From Monoplex corrugatus (taxonomy: Eukaryota > Mollusca > Gastropoda > Littorinimorpha > Ranellidae): a DNA stretch of 64,000 bases. The stretch's first letter is position 1. Each line of letters begins with the position of its first letter. Both the position numbers and the translations under genes were made by a program. Positions 41,575 through 55,256 of this stretch are shown here, in pieces. The notes beneath the pieces are model-generated. The model was not told the DNA's origin. It did no database searches and worked only from the letters and a program-made list of their open reading frames with translations. The stretch lies in the NCBI GenBank assembly GCA_030674185.1, contig JAPXFY010000137.1:25095-89094 (forward strand), given 5' to 3'.

Positions 41575-42804
41575 AACCTCTCTGTGTACTCCACCCTTCA
41601 TGCTGGCATCACCCTGGCTTCCTATGTTTCTAATTTACGAACAATAGCATTTAATTCCTCCTCTGAATAATCTGGAAAATCATATCTTTATCCTAAAAAT
41701 TCTCTCTCTCTCTCTCTCTTTTTTTTTTTTTCTTCTTTTTCTATTTTTTGAATGTGTTAGCCCTGATATGGGTGTAGTAGTCGGCTGGGCTATATGAACT
41801 GAACTGAACTGAAAATCATCTGCTACAAAGGGCGTTGCCATTTTTTCACATGCTACGTGGCATGAATGTAAATTGCCCAACCACTTTACACACCCGAGCA
41901 TATTAACTCTTTCAGCCCTGTCTGTTTTATAAGAGAAATGCTCTCCCAGCCTGGGGGTTTTGAAGGGGGGGGGGGGGGGACTGCAAAATTAACGGGCACC
42001 CCAAATAAAACGCCTATATCTAAAAAACTGTTTGATGAAATGTGTTGAAATTTTGTATGCTTGTTAATAAATAAATGTTCTGTCTTATATGTAATTTTCA
42101 AATCATTTGATGTTTTTAGTCTTAGTTAAAATTTTATGAAAATTTACAACAACAACAAATCTTATCTTTATCATTCACTCATATTCACAATTAAGTGCTC
42201 ATCAGGCTTTCTGGTTCTGAATTTTACGTGTTTTTCGTTAATGGCATTTTAGATTTTCAAGGTTGACGGTGAGCATGGTTTTTATCTGTTTATCTTAACG
42301 GGTTGTTCTTTTCTTTTTGACGTGTTGTTAGCCCTGATATGGCTCTAGTGGTCGGCTGGGCTATAAGCAATATGAATTGAATTGAATTCTGGTTCAGGAT
42401 GCCACATGGAGAGGTATTCACGATTCCTGGGTTTTGAGATAATTGTTGATTTCTTCTGGGGGTGCTGTACTGACGGGGGTTGGGTTTTTGGGCGGCTGGC
42501 CCAGGTGGGATGCGGAGCTGAGAGAGCTGCAGACCAGGTTGGTTGTTTTGTGGTGAGTTCATCCCCAGGTTAGCAGCGTTGCACACCTGCTGGTGGGTTA
42601 AACCAAACACACAAATTATAGCCTCCACACCCGGGGATTCCTGCATGCTTGGGTTGGACTCGAGCACCTGAAAGAGAAAAGCATGACCTTTTCATCCGAT
42701 TGTTGTTACCTGTTGGTGATTACCGTACATTTCTTACAGTGATTTACCGCAGACTTTCAACGGAAGACCTTGTCCAGACTGATACAGACTAGCTTAGCAC
42801 AAGG
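41575..42804. repeat. Composite repeat segment left of piggyBac 5a
   Basis: Starts AAACCTCTCTGTGTACTCC and runs to AGCACAAGGCC, where piggyBac 5a begins. Contains SINE-like modules near 41755-41815 and 42310-42385. Confidence 0.9.
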
Positions 42805-45800
42805 CCATTGCTCCCTGACTCCGTAGTAACAGAACAGTTTCTAAATCCTGAGCAAAGGGAAATAACTCCGCAAAGCACGCACACATGCAAAACAAAAAAA
42901 TGCATATCAAATAAAAGATTACTCCTATTTTAGTAGAAAATAGCTGAAAAAATCCAGGATACATTGTAGTTTCAGACAAAAGAAAGTTTTGAACATTATC
43001 AGCATGGTAAATGTCATTAAAAAAAAATAATGTTGTGCAAAAAAAAAAAAAAAACACTGACCATTTTGTGCAGATGTCGGTCTTCAATCCTTATTTTCAC
43101 AACACATGATGTACAGATAATGGAAATATGTCCACCAGAATGTCAGTAAAACATCAAGGAAGAATACTGGTTACAAATGTTGTCTTTTCTTTCACTTTTT
43201 GTCACTTCTACTCCAATTCCATTTAACGCACTACAGACAGTGACAAAAAGGTTAGTTTTTTTCATTTGACTGTTCAATGTTCTTTTGCAATTATGCACTC
43301 TTTGAAAAAAAAAAGGGTGAGGAAACAAAAAGAAAGAAAGAAACAGAAAACAAAGAAATAATCGAAGTGTTTCCTAATGAGATGAACTGGATAGATCAAG
43401 GTGGAATTTCTGGAAACATGCTCCCTTGCACAAGTTGACGTTGCATGTCACGCAGCCAGTAACAGTTTGTAGGGTGTAATTCTTTGGGGTGCGGACCTTC
43501 TGCTTCTCACACCAGTGGCAGTTCTTCTTTCTCCCTGGCATGCGATGGCAGGTATGAGAAGCTGGGTCTGCTGCACAAACGCCTGCTTGTGCCACAAACT
43601 GCCTCGGGTCGTGCTTGCGTACTGCATTGCCTTTACACAAAGCGCGCAACACCTCCAGCCAAAAGTCGATGTGACTTCTTCCCTTCCTGGACCTAGGTAC
43701 GGGTGTGTTGGTGATCTTCCAGAGGAGGAAAGCGTTCACCATTGCAGTCTGGAGAAGCCACCAGCACAAGTAGCGCCACCATCGCACAGATGGTCGTCCC
43801 ACAGGATAGTATGCACTGTACTGGTCGGCAAGATCAACACCCCCCATGCCAGCATTGTATTTTTCCACTGAGGCAGGAATCTCCACTTCCTTCTTACCTC
43901 CTGGTGCTCTCCTTGTTATCTTCACCATTTCTGGTTGACTGTTTGTGGAAGGAATAGCCACAGGGCGCTTGTCTTTCCACAATGTGGCCAACATATCACC
44001 AGCCTGCCGAAAGAGGACATCTCCATTTTTCATCTTTTTGGCGACAGTACCAGTCAGATCTGTTGGCCAGTTCTTCCTGTTCAGTCTGACCGTTGAACAC
44101 ATATATGTTTGTCTCATCTGCAGGTCCTGGGCTAGCTGAACTGAAGAAAAAAAATTATCAAAGTAAAGATGATGCCCTTTGTCCAGGTACTGGGATGACA
44201 CCTTCATGATGACATGGTGACCAAGACCATGCGGCATGGGCTCATAGACTTTTCCCAGATAGGGATCAAAGTTGAGCATGTAGCTTGTTTCAGGGTCTGC
44301 CACACACCACACCTTGATAACCCAAGGGTTTGGCTTTCCTGCAACATAAAATGGAGCAAAAATAATTAAATACTCTGTAAATGGTGTTAAAGTTGGTGCA
44401 CACGTCAGAAAATAATGATTTGCTGCAAGACAAAAAGTCTGTGCACTGAAAATGTTCATCCATTCATATGAATTGTACTGTTCCTACTCATAAATAATGC
44501 AGAAATGAAATAAAAGCATTAATAAAATAACTGAAAGTAAGTAAAAAATATGGTATGCAATATCATGGCTACATAAGCCTAAGTATTCTGTTGTTCAAAA
44601 TTTATGATAGTTTTATGCCAACCCCTCACCTCTTCTTTCTTTTCATGAAAATATAACAAAATAAATAAAAAAACAAATGAAAAAGTTATATTTGCATTGA
44701 CATAGAAGTTTCTGCACACCTTTTATATACTGCTTGAAGCTGAGGCGACCATTGAACTTGATCATCGCCTCGTCAATGGAGATGTTCTTGTTTGGGTGGT
44801 AGTGTGCTTGGCTGCTGTTCCGGACTTGTTCTAAAAGGGGGCGCACCTTGAACAGGGGGTCATACCCAGCACTTCCTTTGACTGCAGCCTTGGAGTTGTC
44901 ATTGAGATGGAAATACTGGGACAACTTCTCATATCTGTTTTTTGATATGGTATCTGCAATGGCAGGCACACGGAGGAGAGGATCTGATGACCAGTACATG
45001 CCAGTTTCTGGAAGATGGTGAATGCCAAACATATACTGAACAAAATTTTGATTTCCTCTGGTGTTGCTTCTTTCCAGTATTTATCCAGCCCCTTCTCCTC
45101 TTGTTTCTGTTTTGCATACAAGTTCGTTTGGTCAGCTGCATCACTCCAGAACTTCTCAGGAACAAACAAGAAGTACTCAAAAGGTGTGGCATCCACTGGC
45201 AAATCATGTGACACACCCACTCTCCCTTTGTCAGTGCAGCCTTCAAAAACTACCTCCTCCTTCACCACACTTGTTTTGTCTGACCACCTAGCAGTTGTCT
45301 GGTCTCTCTCTGATTTAGTCAGCCTCTTCTTTTTCCTAATACGTCTTTTCTTTGGGTTACTAATGCTAGGCAGTTCTTCTTCACTCTCACTAAAACTAAT
45401 GTCACTTGATGACACTGGAGATGGTGACGAAATTTCGTTATGTAACGCTTGTTGCCTGACAACAACACTCGAATCGATGTCTGATTCATCACCTCTCACC
45501 ACTTCTTGCGAAAATCCGTGAAAAGATCGATCAGAATCATCATCTGAGTCCCCAAAGATGTTGCGCCATACCTCTAAAATATTTTCCTCAGCCATTTTCT
45601 TCGGAAAAAAATCGCGAACTTTGAAAAATCACAGCTCAAAAACTGCTGCAGCTATCAACTTTCTGTATAAACCAAAATGGTGCCACAGGAAGGCACTATA
45701 CAGTAAACATCTGGTTGAAATGCATTATGGGCTAGGTTAAAAGCAAAACTGAAAGTAGCAACCCATGTATTCAATGGGCCAGCTTGGGCGTTTCAGGGAA

Positions 45801-45855
45801 CGAATACCGCACTTCCGGCGGGCCAGCTCGGGCGGTTCAGGGGGCATTGGGTTAA
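42805..45855 (-). mobile_element. piggyBac element 5a
   Basis: The right end is TTAA at 45852-45855, reading inward TTAACCCAATGCCCCCTGAACC. The left end (CCATTGCTCCCTGACTCCG at about 42804) matches it but has lost the first bases, including TTAA. Tandem GGGCCAGCTYGGGCG units lie inside the right end. The element interrupts the composite repeat after AGCACAAGGCC. Confidence 0.8.
43374..45595 (-). pseudogene. piggyBac 5a transposase, two exons, one frameshift
   Basis: Exon 1 45595-44720 and exon 2 44338-43374, with the intron at the same place as piggyBac 2 (FKQYIKG|KPNPW). The start is MAEENILEVWRNIFGDSDDD. The frame breaks near 45043: EEIKI is followed by FVQYMFGIHHLPETGMYW only after a one-base correction. 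Catalytic Asp residues: ISIDEAMIKFNG, LYFDNFFSS, GGVDLADQ. The C-terminal finger (CHWCEKQK...CKGACFQKFH) is intact. Apart from the frameshift the gene is complete. The 5b copy shares the lesion. Confidence 0.9.
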
Positions 45856-48800
45856 AAATTAATTAAATTAATTAATTATAACGCTCAGACCATTGTTCTT
45901 TTCTTTTTGACATGTGTTTAGCCCTGATATGGCTCTAGTGGTCGGCTGGGCTATAAGCAATATGGATTGAATTGAAACTACCAGATCCTTCCCGTGGAAT
46001 CGCTGGGGGGTTCTTTGAGTATAAACTGTATCCCGCACCTTTTGGACCTGGAGGCACTTGATGAAAACACCTGACCAGGTGTGGTGACCCGATTGTTGTT
46101 ACTTGTTGGTGATTACTGTACATTTCTTACAGTGGTTTACGCAGACTTTCAACAGAAGACCTTGTCCAGACTGACTACAGACTAACTTAGCACAAGGCCT
46201 TCTCTATCAAACTCTTTTAATCATAACTCTCAGACCATTGTTCTTTTCTTTTTGATGTGGTGTTAGCCCTGATACGGCTGTAGTAGTCGGCTGGGCTATA
46301 TGCAATATGAATTGAACTGAACTGAAAATCATCTGCTACAAAGGGCGTTGCCATTTTTTCACATGCTACGTGGCATGAATGTAAATTGCCCAACCACTTT
46401 ACACACCCGAGCATATTAACTCTTTCAGCCCTGTCTGTTTTACAAGAGAAATGCTCTCCCAGCCTGGGGTTTTGAGGGGGTGGGGACTGCAAAATTAACG
46501 GGCACCCCAAAGAAAACACATATCTAAAAAAACTGTTTGATGAAATGTATTGAAATTTTGTATGTTGTTAATAAATAAATGTTCTGTCTCATATGTAATT
46601 TTAGTCTTAGTTAAAATTTTATGAAAATTTACAACAACAACAAATCTTATCTTTATCATTCATTCATATTCACAATTAAGTGCTCATCAGGCTTTCTGGT
46701 TCTGAATTTTACGTGTTTTTCGTTAATGGCATTTTAGATTTTCAAGGTTGATGGTGAGCATGGTTTTTATCTGTTTATCTTAACGGGTTGTTCTTTTCTT
46801 TTTGACGTGGTGTTAGCCCTGATATGGCTCTAGTGGTCGGCTGGGCTATAAGCAATATGAATTGAATTGAATTGTGGTTCAGGATGCCACCCGGAGAGGT
46901 ATTCACGGTTCCTGGGTTTTGAGATAATTGTTGATTTCTTCTGGGGGTGCTGTACTGACGGGGGTGGGGTTTTTGGGCGGCTGGCCCAGGTGGGATGCGG
47001 AGCTGAGAGAGCTGCAGCCCAGGTTGGCTGTTTTGAGCGTTGCACACCTGCTGGTGGGTTAAACCAAACACACAAATTATAGCCTCCACACCTGGGGATT
47101 CCTGCATGCTTGGGTTGGACTTGAGCACCTGAAAGAGAAACACATGACCTTTTCATCCGATTGTTGTTACCTGTTGGTGATTACCGTACATTTCTTACAG
47201 TGGTTTACCACAGACTTTCAACAGAAGACCTTATCAAGACTGACTACAGACTAGCTTAGCACAAGGCCTTCTCCATCAAACTCTTTTAATTATAACTCCC
47301 AGACCATTGTTCTTTTCTTTTTGACATGGTGTTAGCCCTGATAGGGCTGTAGTGGTCGGCTGGGCTATAAGCAATATGAATTGAATTGAAACTACCAGAT
47401 CCTTCCCGTGGAATCGCTGGGGGGTTCTTTGAGTATAAACTGTATCCCGCACCTTTTGGACCTGGAGGCGCTTGATGAAAACACCTGACCAGGTGTGGTG
47501 ACCCGTTTCCGTGCAAAAGCAGTGGGACGGTGCCAAGAGAAGTTTACTTGTGATCAATAATGACATTTTTTGTTGTTGTTGTTGTGGTGGTGTTAGCCCT
47601 GATATGGCTGTAGTAGTCGGCTGGGCTATAAGTAATATGAACTGAACTGAACAGGTCCTGGTTGTCTCCCCTTTCCTCCAGATTGTCCCCTGAAGGTTGA
47701 TGTGGCAGTGCGATAACACACCAGGTGATAGGTGGATTACACAAACCTCTCTGTGTACTCCACCCTTCATGCTGGCATCACCCTGGCTTCCTATTTTTCT
47801 AAATTAAAAATTATCTCTCTCCCTCTCTCTCTTTTTTCTTCTTTTTGTATTTTTTTAATATGTTAGCCCTGATATGGCTGTAGTAGTCGGCTGGGCTATA
47901 TGCAATATGAACTGAACTGAACTGAAAATCATCTGCTACAAAGGGTGTTGGCATTTTTTAACACGCTACGTGGCATGAATGAAAATTGCCCAACCACATT
48001 TACACACCCGAGCATATTAACTCTTTCAGCCCTGTCTGTTTTACAAGAGAAATGCTCTCCCAGCTGGGGGTTTTGAGGGGGGGGGGGGGGGGCACTGCAA
48101 AATTAACACCAATAAACACTTATATCTAAAAAACTGTTTGATGAAATGTATTGAAATTTTGTATGTTGTTAATAAATAAACGTTCTGTCTCATATGTAAT
48201 TTTCAAATCATTTGATGTTTTTAGTCTTAGTTAAAATTTTATGAAAATTACAACAACAACAAATCTTATCTTTATCATTCATTCATATTCACAATTAAGT
48301 GCTCATCAGGCTTTCTGGTTCTGAATTTTACTGTTTTTTCGTTAATTTGGCATTTTAGATTTGCAAGTTGACGGTGAGCATGGTTTTTATCTGTTTATCT
48401 TAACGGGTTGTTCTTTTCTTTTTGACGTGGTGTTAGCCCTGATATGGCTCTAGTGGTCGGCTGGGCTATAAGCAATATGAATTGAATTGAATTGTGGTTC
48501 AGGATGCCACCCGGAGAGGTATTCACGGTTCCTGGGTTTTGAGATAATTGTTGATTTCTTCTGGGGGTGCTGTACTGACGGGGTTGGGTTTTTGGGCGGC
48601 TGGCCCAGGTGGGATGTGGAGCTGAGAGAGCTGCAGCCCAGGTTGGCTGTTTTGAGCGTTGCACACCTGCTGGTGGGTTAAACCAAACACACAAATTATA
48701 GCCTCCACACCTGGGGATTCCTGCATGCTTGGGTTGGACTTGAGCACCTGAAAGAGAAACACATGACCTTTTCATCCGATTGTTGTTACCTGTTGGTGAT

Positions 48801-51800
48801 TACCGTACATTTCTTACAGTGGTTTACCACAGACTTTCAACAGAAGACCTTATCAAGACTGACTACAGACTAGCTTAGCACAAGGCCTTCTCCATCAAAC
48901 TCTTTTAATTATAACTCCCAGACCATTGTTCTTTTCTTTTTGACATGGTGTTAGCCCTGATAGGGCTGTAGTGGTCGGCTGGGCTATAAGCAATATGAAT
49001 TGAATTGAAACTACAGATCCTTCCCGTGGAATCGCTGGGGGGTTCTTTGAGTATAAACTGTATCCCGCACCTTTTGGACCTGGAGGCGCTTGATGAAAAC
49101 ACCTGACCAGGTGTGGTGACCCGTTTCCGTGCAAAAGCAGTGGGATGGTGCCAAGAGAAGTTTACTTGTGATCAATAATGACATTTGTTGTTGTTGTTGT
49201 GGTGGTGTTAGCCCTGATATGGCTGTAGTAGTCGGCTGGGCTATAAGTAATATGAACTGAACTGAACAGGTCCTGGTTGTCTCCCCTTTCCTCCAGATTG
49301 TCCCCTGAAGGTTGATGTGGCAGTGCGATAACACACCAGGTGATAGGTGGATTACACAAACCTCTCTGTGTACTCCACCCTTCATGCTGGCATCACCCTG
49401 GCTTCCTATTTTTCTAAATCAAAAATTATCTCTCTCCCTCTCTCTTTTTTTTTCTTCTTTTTGTATTTTTTAATATGTTAGCCCTGATATGGCTGTAGTA
49501 GTCGGCTGGGCTATATGCAATATGAACTGAACTGAACTGAAAATCATCTGCTACAAAGGGTGTTGGCATTTTTTAACACGCTACGTGGCATGAATGAAAA
49601 TTGCCCAACCACATTACACACCCGAGCATATTAACTCTTTCAGCCCTGTCTGTTTTACAAGAGAAATGCTCTCCCAGTCTGGGGGTTTTGAAGGGGGGGG
49701 GGGGGGGGGGCACTGCAAAATAAAACACCTATATCTAAAAAACTGTTTGATGAAATGTATTGAAATTTTGTATGCTTGTTAATAAATAAACGTTCTGTCT
49801 CATATGTAATTTTCAAATCATTTGATGTTTTTAGTCTTAGTTAAAATTTTATGAAAATTACAACAACAACAAATCTTATCTTTATCATTCATTCATATTC
49901 ACAATTAAGTGCTCATCAGGCTTTCTGGTTCTGAATTTTACATGTTTTTCGTTAATGGCATTTTAGATTTGCAAGATTGACGGTGAGCATGGTTTTTATC
50001 TGTTTATCTTAACGGGTTGTTCTTTTCTTTTTGACGTGGTGTTAGCCCTGATATGGCTCTAGTGGTCGGCTGGGCTATAAGCAATATGAATTGAATTGAA
50101 TTGTGGTTCAGGATGCCACCCGGAGAGGTATTCACGGTTCCTGGGTTTTGAGATAATTGTTGATTTCTTCTGGGGGTGCTGTACTGACGGGGGTTGGGTT
50201 TTGGGGCGGCTGGCCCAGGTGGGATGCGGAGCTGAGAGAGCTGCAGCCCAGGTTGGCTGTTTTGAGCGTTGCACACTGCTGGTGGGTTAAACCAAACACA
50301 CAAATTATAGCCTCCACACCTGGGGATTCCTGCATGCTTGGGTTGGACTTGAGCACCTGAAAGAGAAACACATGACCTTTTCATCCGATTGTTGTTACCT
50401 GTTGGTGATTACCGTACATTTCTTACAGTGGTTTACCACAGACTTTCAACAGAAGACCTTATCAGACTGACTACAGACTAGCTTAGCACAAGGCCTTCTC
50501 CATCAAACTCTTTTAATAATAACTCCCAGACCATTGTTCTTTTCTTTTTGACATGGTGTTAGCCCTGATAGGGCTGTAGTGGTCGGCTGGGCTATAAGCA
50601 ATATGAATTGAATTGAAACTACAAGATCCTTCCCGTGGAATCGCTGGGGGGTTCTTTGAGTATAAACTGTATCCCGCACCTTTTGGACCTGGAGGCGCTT
50701 GATGAAAACACCTGACCAGGTGTGGTGACCCGTTTCCGTGCAAAAGCGTGGGATGGTGCCAAGAGAAGTTTACTTGTGATCAATAATGACATTTGTTGTT
50801 GTTGTTGTGGTGGTGTTAGCCCTGATATGGCTGTAGTAGTCGGCTGGGCTATAAGTAATATGAACTGAACTGAACAGGTCCTGGTTGTCTCCCTTTCCTC
50901 CAGATTGTCCCCTGAAGGTTGATGTGGCAGTGCGATAACACACCAGGTGATAGGTGGATTACACAAACCTCTCTGTGTACTCCACCCTTCATGCTGGCAT
51001 CACCCTGGCTTCCTATTTTTCTAAATCAAAAATTATCTCTCTCCCTCTCTCTCTTTTTTTTCTTCTTTTTGTATTTTTTTAATATGTTAGCCCTGATATG
51101 GCTGTAGTAGTCGGCTGGGCTATATGCAATATGAACTGAACTGAACTGAAAATCATCTGCTACAAAGGGTGTTGGCATTTTTTAACACGCTACGTGGCAT
51201 GAATGAAAATTGCCCAACCACATTACACACCCGAGCATATTAACTCTTTCAGCCCTGTCTGTTTTACAAGAGAAATGCTCTCCCAGTCTGGGGGTTTTGA
51301 AGGGGGGGGGGGGGGGGCACTGCAAAATAAAACACCTATATCTAAAAAAACTGTTTGATGAAATGTGTTGAAATTTTGTATGCTTGTTAATAAATAAACG
51401 TTCTGTCTCATATGTAATTTTCAAATCATTTGATGTTTTTAGTCTTAGTTAAAATTTTATGAAAATTACAACAACAACAAATCTTATCTTTATCATTCAT
51501 TCATATTCACAATTAAGTGCTCATCAGGCTTTCTGGTTCTGAATTTTACATGTTTTTCGTTAATGGCATTTTAGATTTGCAAGATTGACGGTGAGCATGG
51601 TTTTTATCTGTTTATCTTAACGGGTTGTTCTTTTCTTTTGACGTGGTGTTAGCCCTGATATGGCTCTAGTGGTCGGCTGGGCTATAAGCAATATGAATTG
51701 AATTGAATTCTGGTTCAGGATGCCACCCGGAGAGGTATTCACGGTTCCTGGGTTTTGAGATAATTGTTGATTTCTTCTGGGGGTGCTGTACTGACGGGGG

Positions 51801-53915
51801 TGGGGTTTTTGGGCGGCTGGCCCAGGTGGGATGCGGAGCTGAGAGAGCTGCAGCCCAGGTTGGCTGTTTTGAGCGTTGCACACCTGCTGGTGGGTTAAAC
51901 CAAACACACAAATTATAGCCTCCACACCTGGGGATTCCTGCATGCTTGGGTTGGACTTGAGCACCTGAAAGAGAAAACATGACCTTTTCATCCGATTGTT
52001 GTTACCTGTTGGTGATTACCGTACATTTCTTACAGTGGTTTACCGCAGACTTTCAACAGAAGACCTTATCAAGACTGACTACAGACTAGCTTAGCACAAG
52101 GCCTTCTCCATCAAACTCTTTTAATAATAACTCCCAGACCATTGTTCTTTTCTTTTTGACATGGTGTTAGCCCTGATATGGCTTAGTGGTCGGCTGGGCT
52201 ATAAGCAATATGAATTGAATTGAAACTACCAGATCCTTCCCGTGGAATCGCTGGGGGGTTCTTTGAGTATAAACTGTATCCCGCACCTTTTGGACCTGGA
52301 GGCGCTTGATGAGAACACCTGACCAGGTGTGGTGACCCGTTTCCGTGCAAAAGCAGTGGGATGGTGCCAAGAGAAGTTTACTTGTGATCAATAATGACAT
52401 TTTTTGTTGTTGTTGTGGTGTTAGCCCTGATATGGCTGTAGTAGTCGGCTGGGCTATAAGTAATATGAACTGAACTGAACAGGTCCTGGTTGTCTCCCCT
52501 TTCCTCCAGATTGTCCCCTGAAGGTTGATGTGGCAGTGCGATAACACACCAGGTGATAGGTGGATTACACAAACCTCTCTGTGTACTCCACCCTTCATGC
52601 TGGCATCACCCTGGCTTCCTATTTTTCTAAATTAAAAATTATCTCTCTCCCTCTCTCTCTTTTTTTCTTCTTTTTGTATTTTTTTTAATATGTTAGCCCT
52701 GATATGGCTGTAGTAGTCGGCTGGGCTATATGCAATATGAACTGAACTGAACTGAAAATCATCTGCTACAAAGGGTGTTGGCATTTTTTAACACGCTACG
52801 TGGCATGAATGAAAATTGCCCAACCACTTTACACACCCGAGCATATTAACTCTTTCAGCCCTGTCTGTTTTACAAGAGAAATGCTCTCCCAGCCTGGGGG
52901 TTTTGAGGGGGGGGGGGGGGGGCACTGCAAAATTAATGGGCACCCCAAATAAACACCTATATCTAAAAAACTGTTTGATGAAATGTATTGAAATTTTGTA
53001 TGCTTGTTAATAAATAAACGTTCTGTCTCATATGTAATTTTCAAATCATTTGATGTTTTTAGTCTTAGTTAAAATTTTATGAAAATTACAACAACAACAA
53101 ATCTTATCTTTATCATTCATTCATATTCACAATTAAGTGCTCATCAGGCTTTCTGGTTCTGAATTTTACGTGTTTTTCTGTAATGGCATTTTAGATTTGC
53201 AAGGTTGACGGTGAGCATGGTTTTTATCTGTTTATCTTAATGGGTTGTTCTTTTCTTTTTGACGTGGTGTTAGCCCTGATATGGCTCTAGTGGTCGGCTG
53301 GGCTATAAGCAATATGAATTGAATTGAATTCTGGTTCAGGATGCCACCTGGAGAGGTATTCACGGTTCCTGGGTTTTGAGATAATTGTTGATTTCTTCTG
53401 GGGGTGCTGTACTGACGGGGGTGGGGTTTTGGGGCAGCTGGCCCAGGTGGGATGCGGAGCTGAGAGAGCTGCAGCCCAGGTTGGCTGTTTTGAGCGTTGC
53501 ACACGTGCTGGTGGGTTAAACCAAACACACAAATTATAGCCTCCACACCTGGGGATTCCTGCATGCTTGGGTTGGACTTGAGCACCTGAACACGTGACCT
53601 TTTCATCTGATTGTTCTTACCTGTTGGTGATTACCGTACATTTCTTACAGTGGTTTACCGCAGACTTTCAACAGAAGACCTTGTCCAGACTGACTACAGA
53701 CTAGCTTAGCACAAGGCCCTCTCCATCAAACTGTTTTAATTATAACTCCCAGACCATTGTTCTTTTCTTTTTGACATGGTGTTAGCCCTGATATGGCTCT
53801 AGTGGTCGGCTGGGCTATAAGCAATATGAATTGAATTGAAACTACCAGATCCTTCCCGTGGAATCACTGGGGGGTTCTTTGAGTATAAACTGTATCCCGC
53901 ACCTTTTGGACATTG
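45856..53915. repeat. Tandem array of about 1.61-kb composite units
   Basis: The anchor GACATGGTGTTAGCCCTGATA recurs at 47323, 48942, 50550, 52158 and 53773, giving periods of 1619, 1608, 1608 and 1615 bp. The first unit (about 45909-47322) is shorter. Each full unit holds four SINE-like modules, a poly-G run of varying length, a TTAACTCTTTCAGCCC piggyBac-like end, and two coding-like minus-strand segments. Units differ by few bases, implying recent amplification or homogenisation. No intact gene is present. Confidence 0.93.
48490..48752 (-). pseudogene. Recurring coding-like segment in composite unit (example copy)
   Basis: After a pyrimidine-rich 3' splice-like signal (TTTCTCTTTCAG|GTGC) the minus strand reads VLKSNPSMQESPGVEAIICV, then FGLTHQQVCNA and a Gln/Pro/Asn-rich stretch. 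The same frame is open in the other array copies. The 42.6- and 60.2-kb copies carry eight extra residues (24 nt, in frame). Frame-preserving variation suggests descent from a real exon. I do not recognise the protein. Equivalent copies: about 1075-785, 37510-37260, 42660-42390, 47130-46870, 50360-50100, 51970-51705, 53595-53330, 60235-59965. Confidence 0.4.
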
Positions 53916-54676
53916 TGTGCTAGGATTATCTGTTTTCCAGCACTGTTTGTCTCTGCATTTTTTCTTTTTTTAACGTCGCATCCACCTTTCCCTCTTTCTA
54001 CCTTACCTGTGCTTGTACAAGATATTCTTGCAATCTGTTTTCTCCCACCTACCAACCCACTGTGGACACAGGATGCTAGACTGTGCGGCCAACATCAGGT
54101 TTTTCTTGCATAGCGTGGGTCAAACCACTAATGCAACCTACACATACGCATTCGAGCCAGTATGAACATAGACCTTATATATCTACATATGGATGTACTG
54201 GTCATTTGGGGGTATGACAGAGCTCGAACGCAAAAAAAAAAAAAAAAAATTTAAAGTGCATTTTAGACTTGCAAGTTTAAAGAAGCTCTTCCGAGAGTCC
54301 CTCCTGATGCAATTTTCCAGTTTTTACAAGAGATCAGTAGATTTCACCTGATGTGATTTTTTTTCCTTAAATCGCATTTTAGATTTGTAAGGTTGACGGT
54401 GAGCATGGTGTTTAACTGTTGTCTTTTATCTTAACGGGTTCTTTTCTTTTTGATGTGGTAGTCCTGATATGGCTCTAGTGGTCGGCTGGGCTATAAGCAA
54501 TATGAACTGTACTGAACTGAACCTTGACTAGGAGATCCTGTAGATATAGGCTACTTGAACCTTTCTGACAATGGGCACAAAAGATGATAAGAAAGGATGG
54601 TGCTAATGGAAACTGCATGACTGCTATCGCATGTTTGGCCTCTCTCAGGGCCTGAAAGAAATAGCACCAGAAATCT
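53916..54676. other. Array edge and spacer
   Basis: The composite repeat ends near 53915. A poly-A run is at 54232-54250 and a degraded composite fragment with one SINE-like module at about 54375-54525. Nothing else recognised. Confidence 0.6.
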
Positions 54677-54964
54677 GTGGTCAGTCAGTCTTATCATTGC
54701 AAGCAAATTTGCGTTCTCATTCTTTTCTGGGTTCTGTTGAAATCGGACACGTCTAGCTTGAGAGATTTTGTCTTCAATGAAGTAATGAATTTTGATTTAT
54801 TATTGTTGGATATAAACGAAGAAAAGGAGGCTGTAAGACAACTGTTTGAAAGCCGTGGTTGGGAGTGGAAATGTGAAGTGCTGTCACAAGTTACCATCAG
54901 TGATGCTGACAGTGTTAATGAGAGTAGTTCTGTGTGTGTTACCAATGTCTCCTGTGTAGTGTAA
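54677..54964 (+). CDS. Short ORF of unknown identity
   Basis: 95 codons; the later part (SSLRDFVFNEVMNFDLLLLD, then EKEAVRQLFESRGWEWKCEV) has a plausible globular composition but no motif I recognise. It may be a LINE or gene fragment. Low confidence that it is coding. Confidence 0.2.
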   Translation: MVSQSYHCKQICVLILFWVLLKSDTSSLRDFVFNEVMNFDLLLLDINEEKEAVRQLFESRGWEWKCEVLSQVTISDADSVNESSSVCVTNVSCVV

Positions 54965-55067
54965 TAAAGTCCTGACTATTTATGCACAAAATGGATAAGC
55001 TCCAGATAACATAACCAGCACCTTCATTATCAATCTTACATGCAACAAGAGAAAAATTAATGTTCCC

Positions 55068-55151
55068 CTCCGAAGAATTAACCATTTTAAAACCAGGTTC
55101 ATGTACGCAGGTGCTACTCTCTGGAACACACTTCCAGAAAACATGTGAAAC
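55068..55151 (+). pseudogene. LINE C-terminal fragment
   Basis: RRINHFKTRFMYAGATLWNT followed by LPENM and a stop matches the C-terminal (F-x-Y-x-G-A-x-L-W-N-x-L-P) signature of CR1/L2-like LINE ORF2 proteins. Confidence 0.6.
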
Positions 55152-55256
55152 TGTCAGTTTTCTTCCCTTACCTAGCTATCTAATGTGTGTAACTACCGTG
55201 TATAGTATAGTAGGCCTCCTTCGGTCATGACTGACCATGGACAAAGTACATCCGTT

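Larger units (their letters stand above)
41512..46436. repeat. Segmental duplication, copy 1 (partner 59083-64000)
   Basis: Direct-orientation duplicate spanning the last bases of the MULE right end, composite repeat, all of piggyBac 5a and composite repeat beyond. The offset to the partner is about 17.57 kb with few substitutions and small indels. The partner runs off the window, so the true length is at least 4.9 kb. Confidence 0.93.

Noticed and set aside
45856..53915. Dozens of 60-130-aa minus-strand ORFs ending ...FNSIHIAYSPADH
   Set aside because: The shared tail is the SINE-like module read in antisense; these are repeats, not separate genes. Only the upstream exon-like segment was kept, at low confidence.
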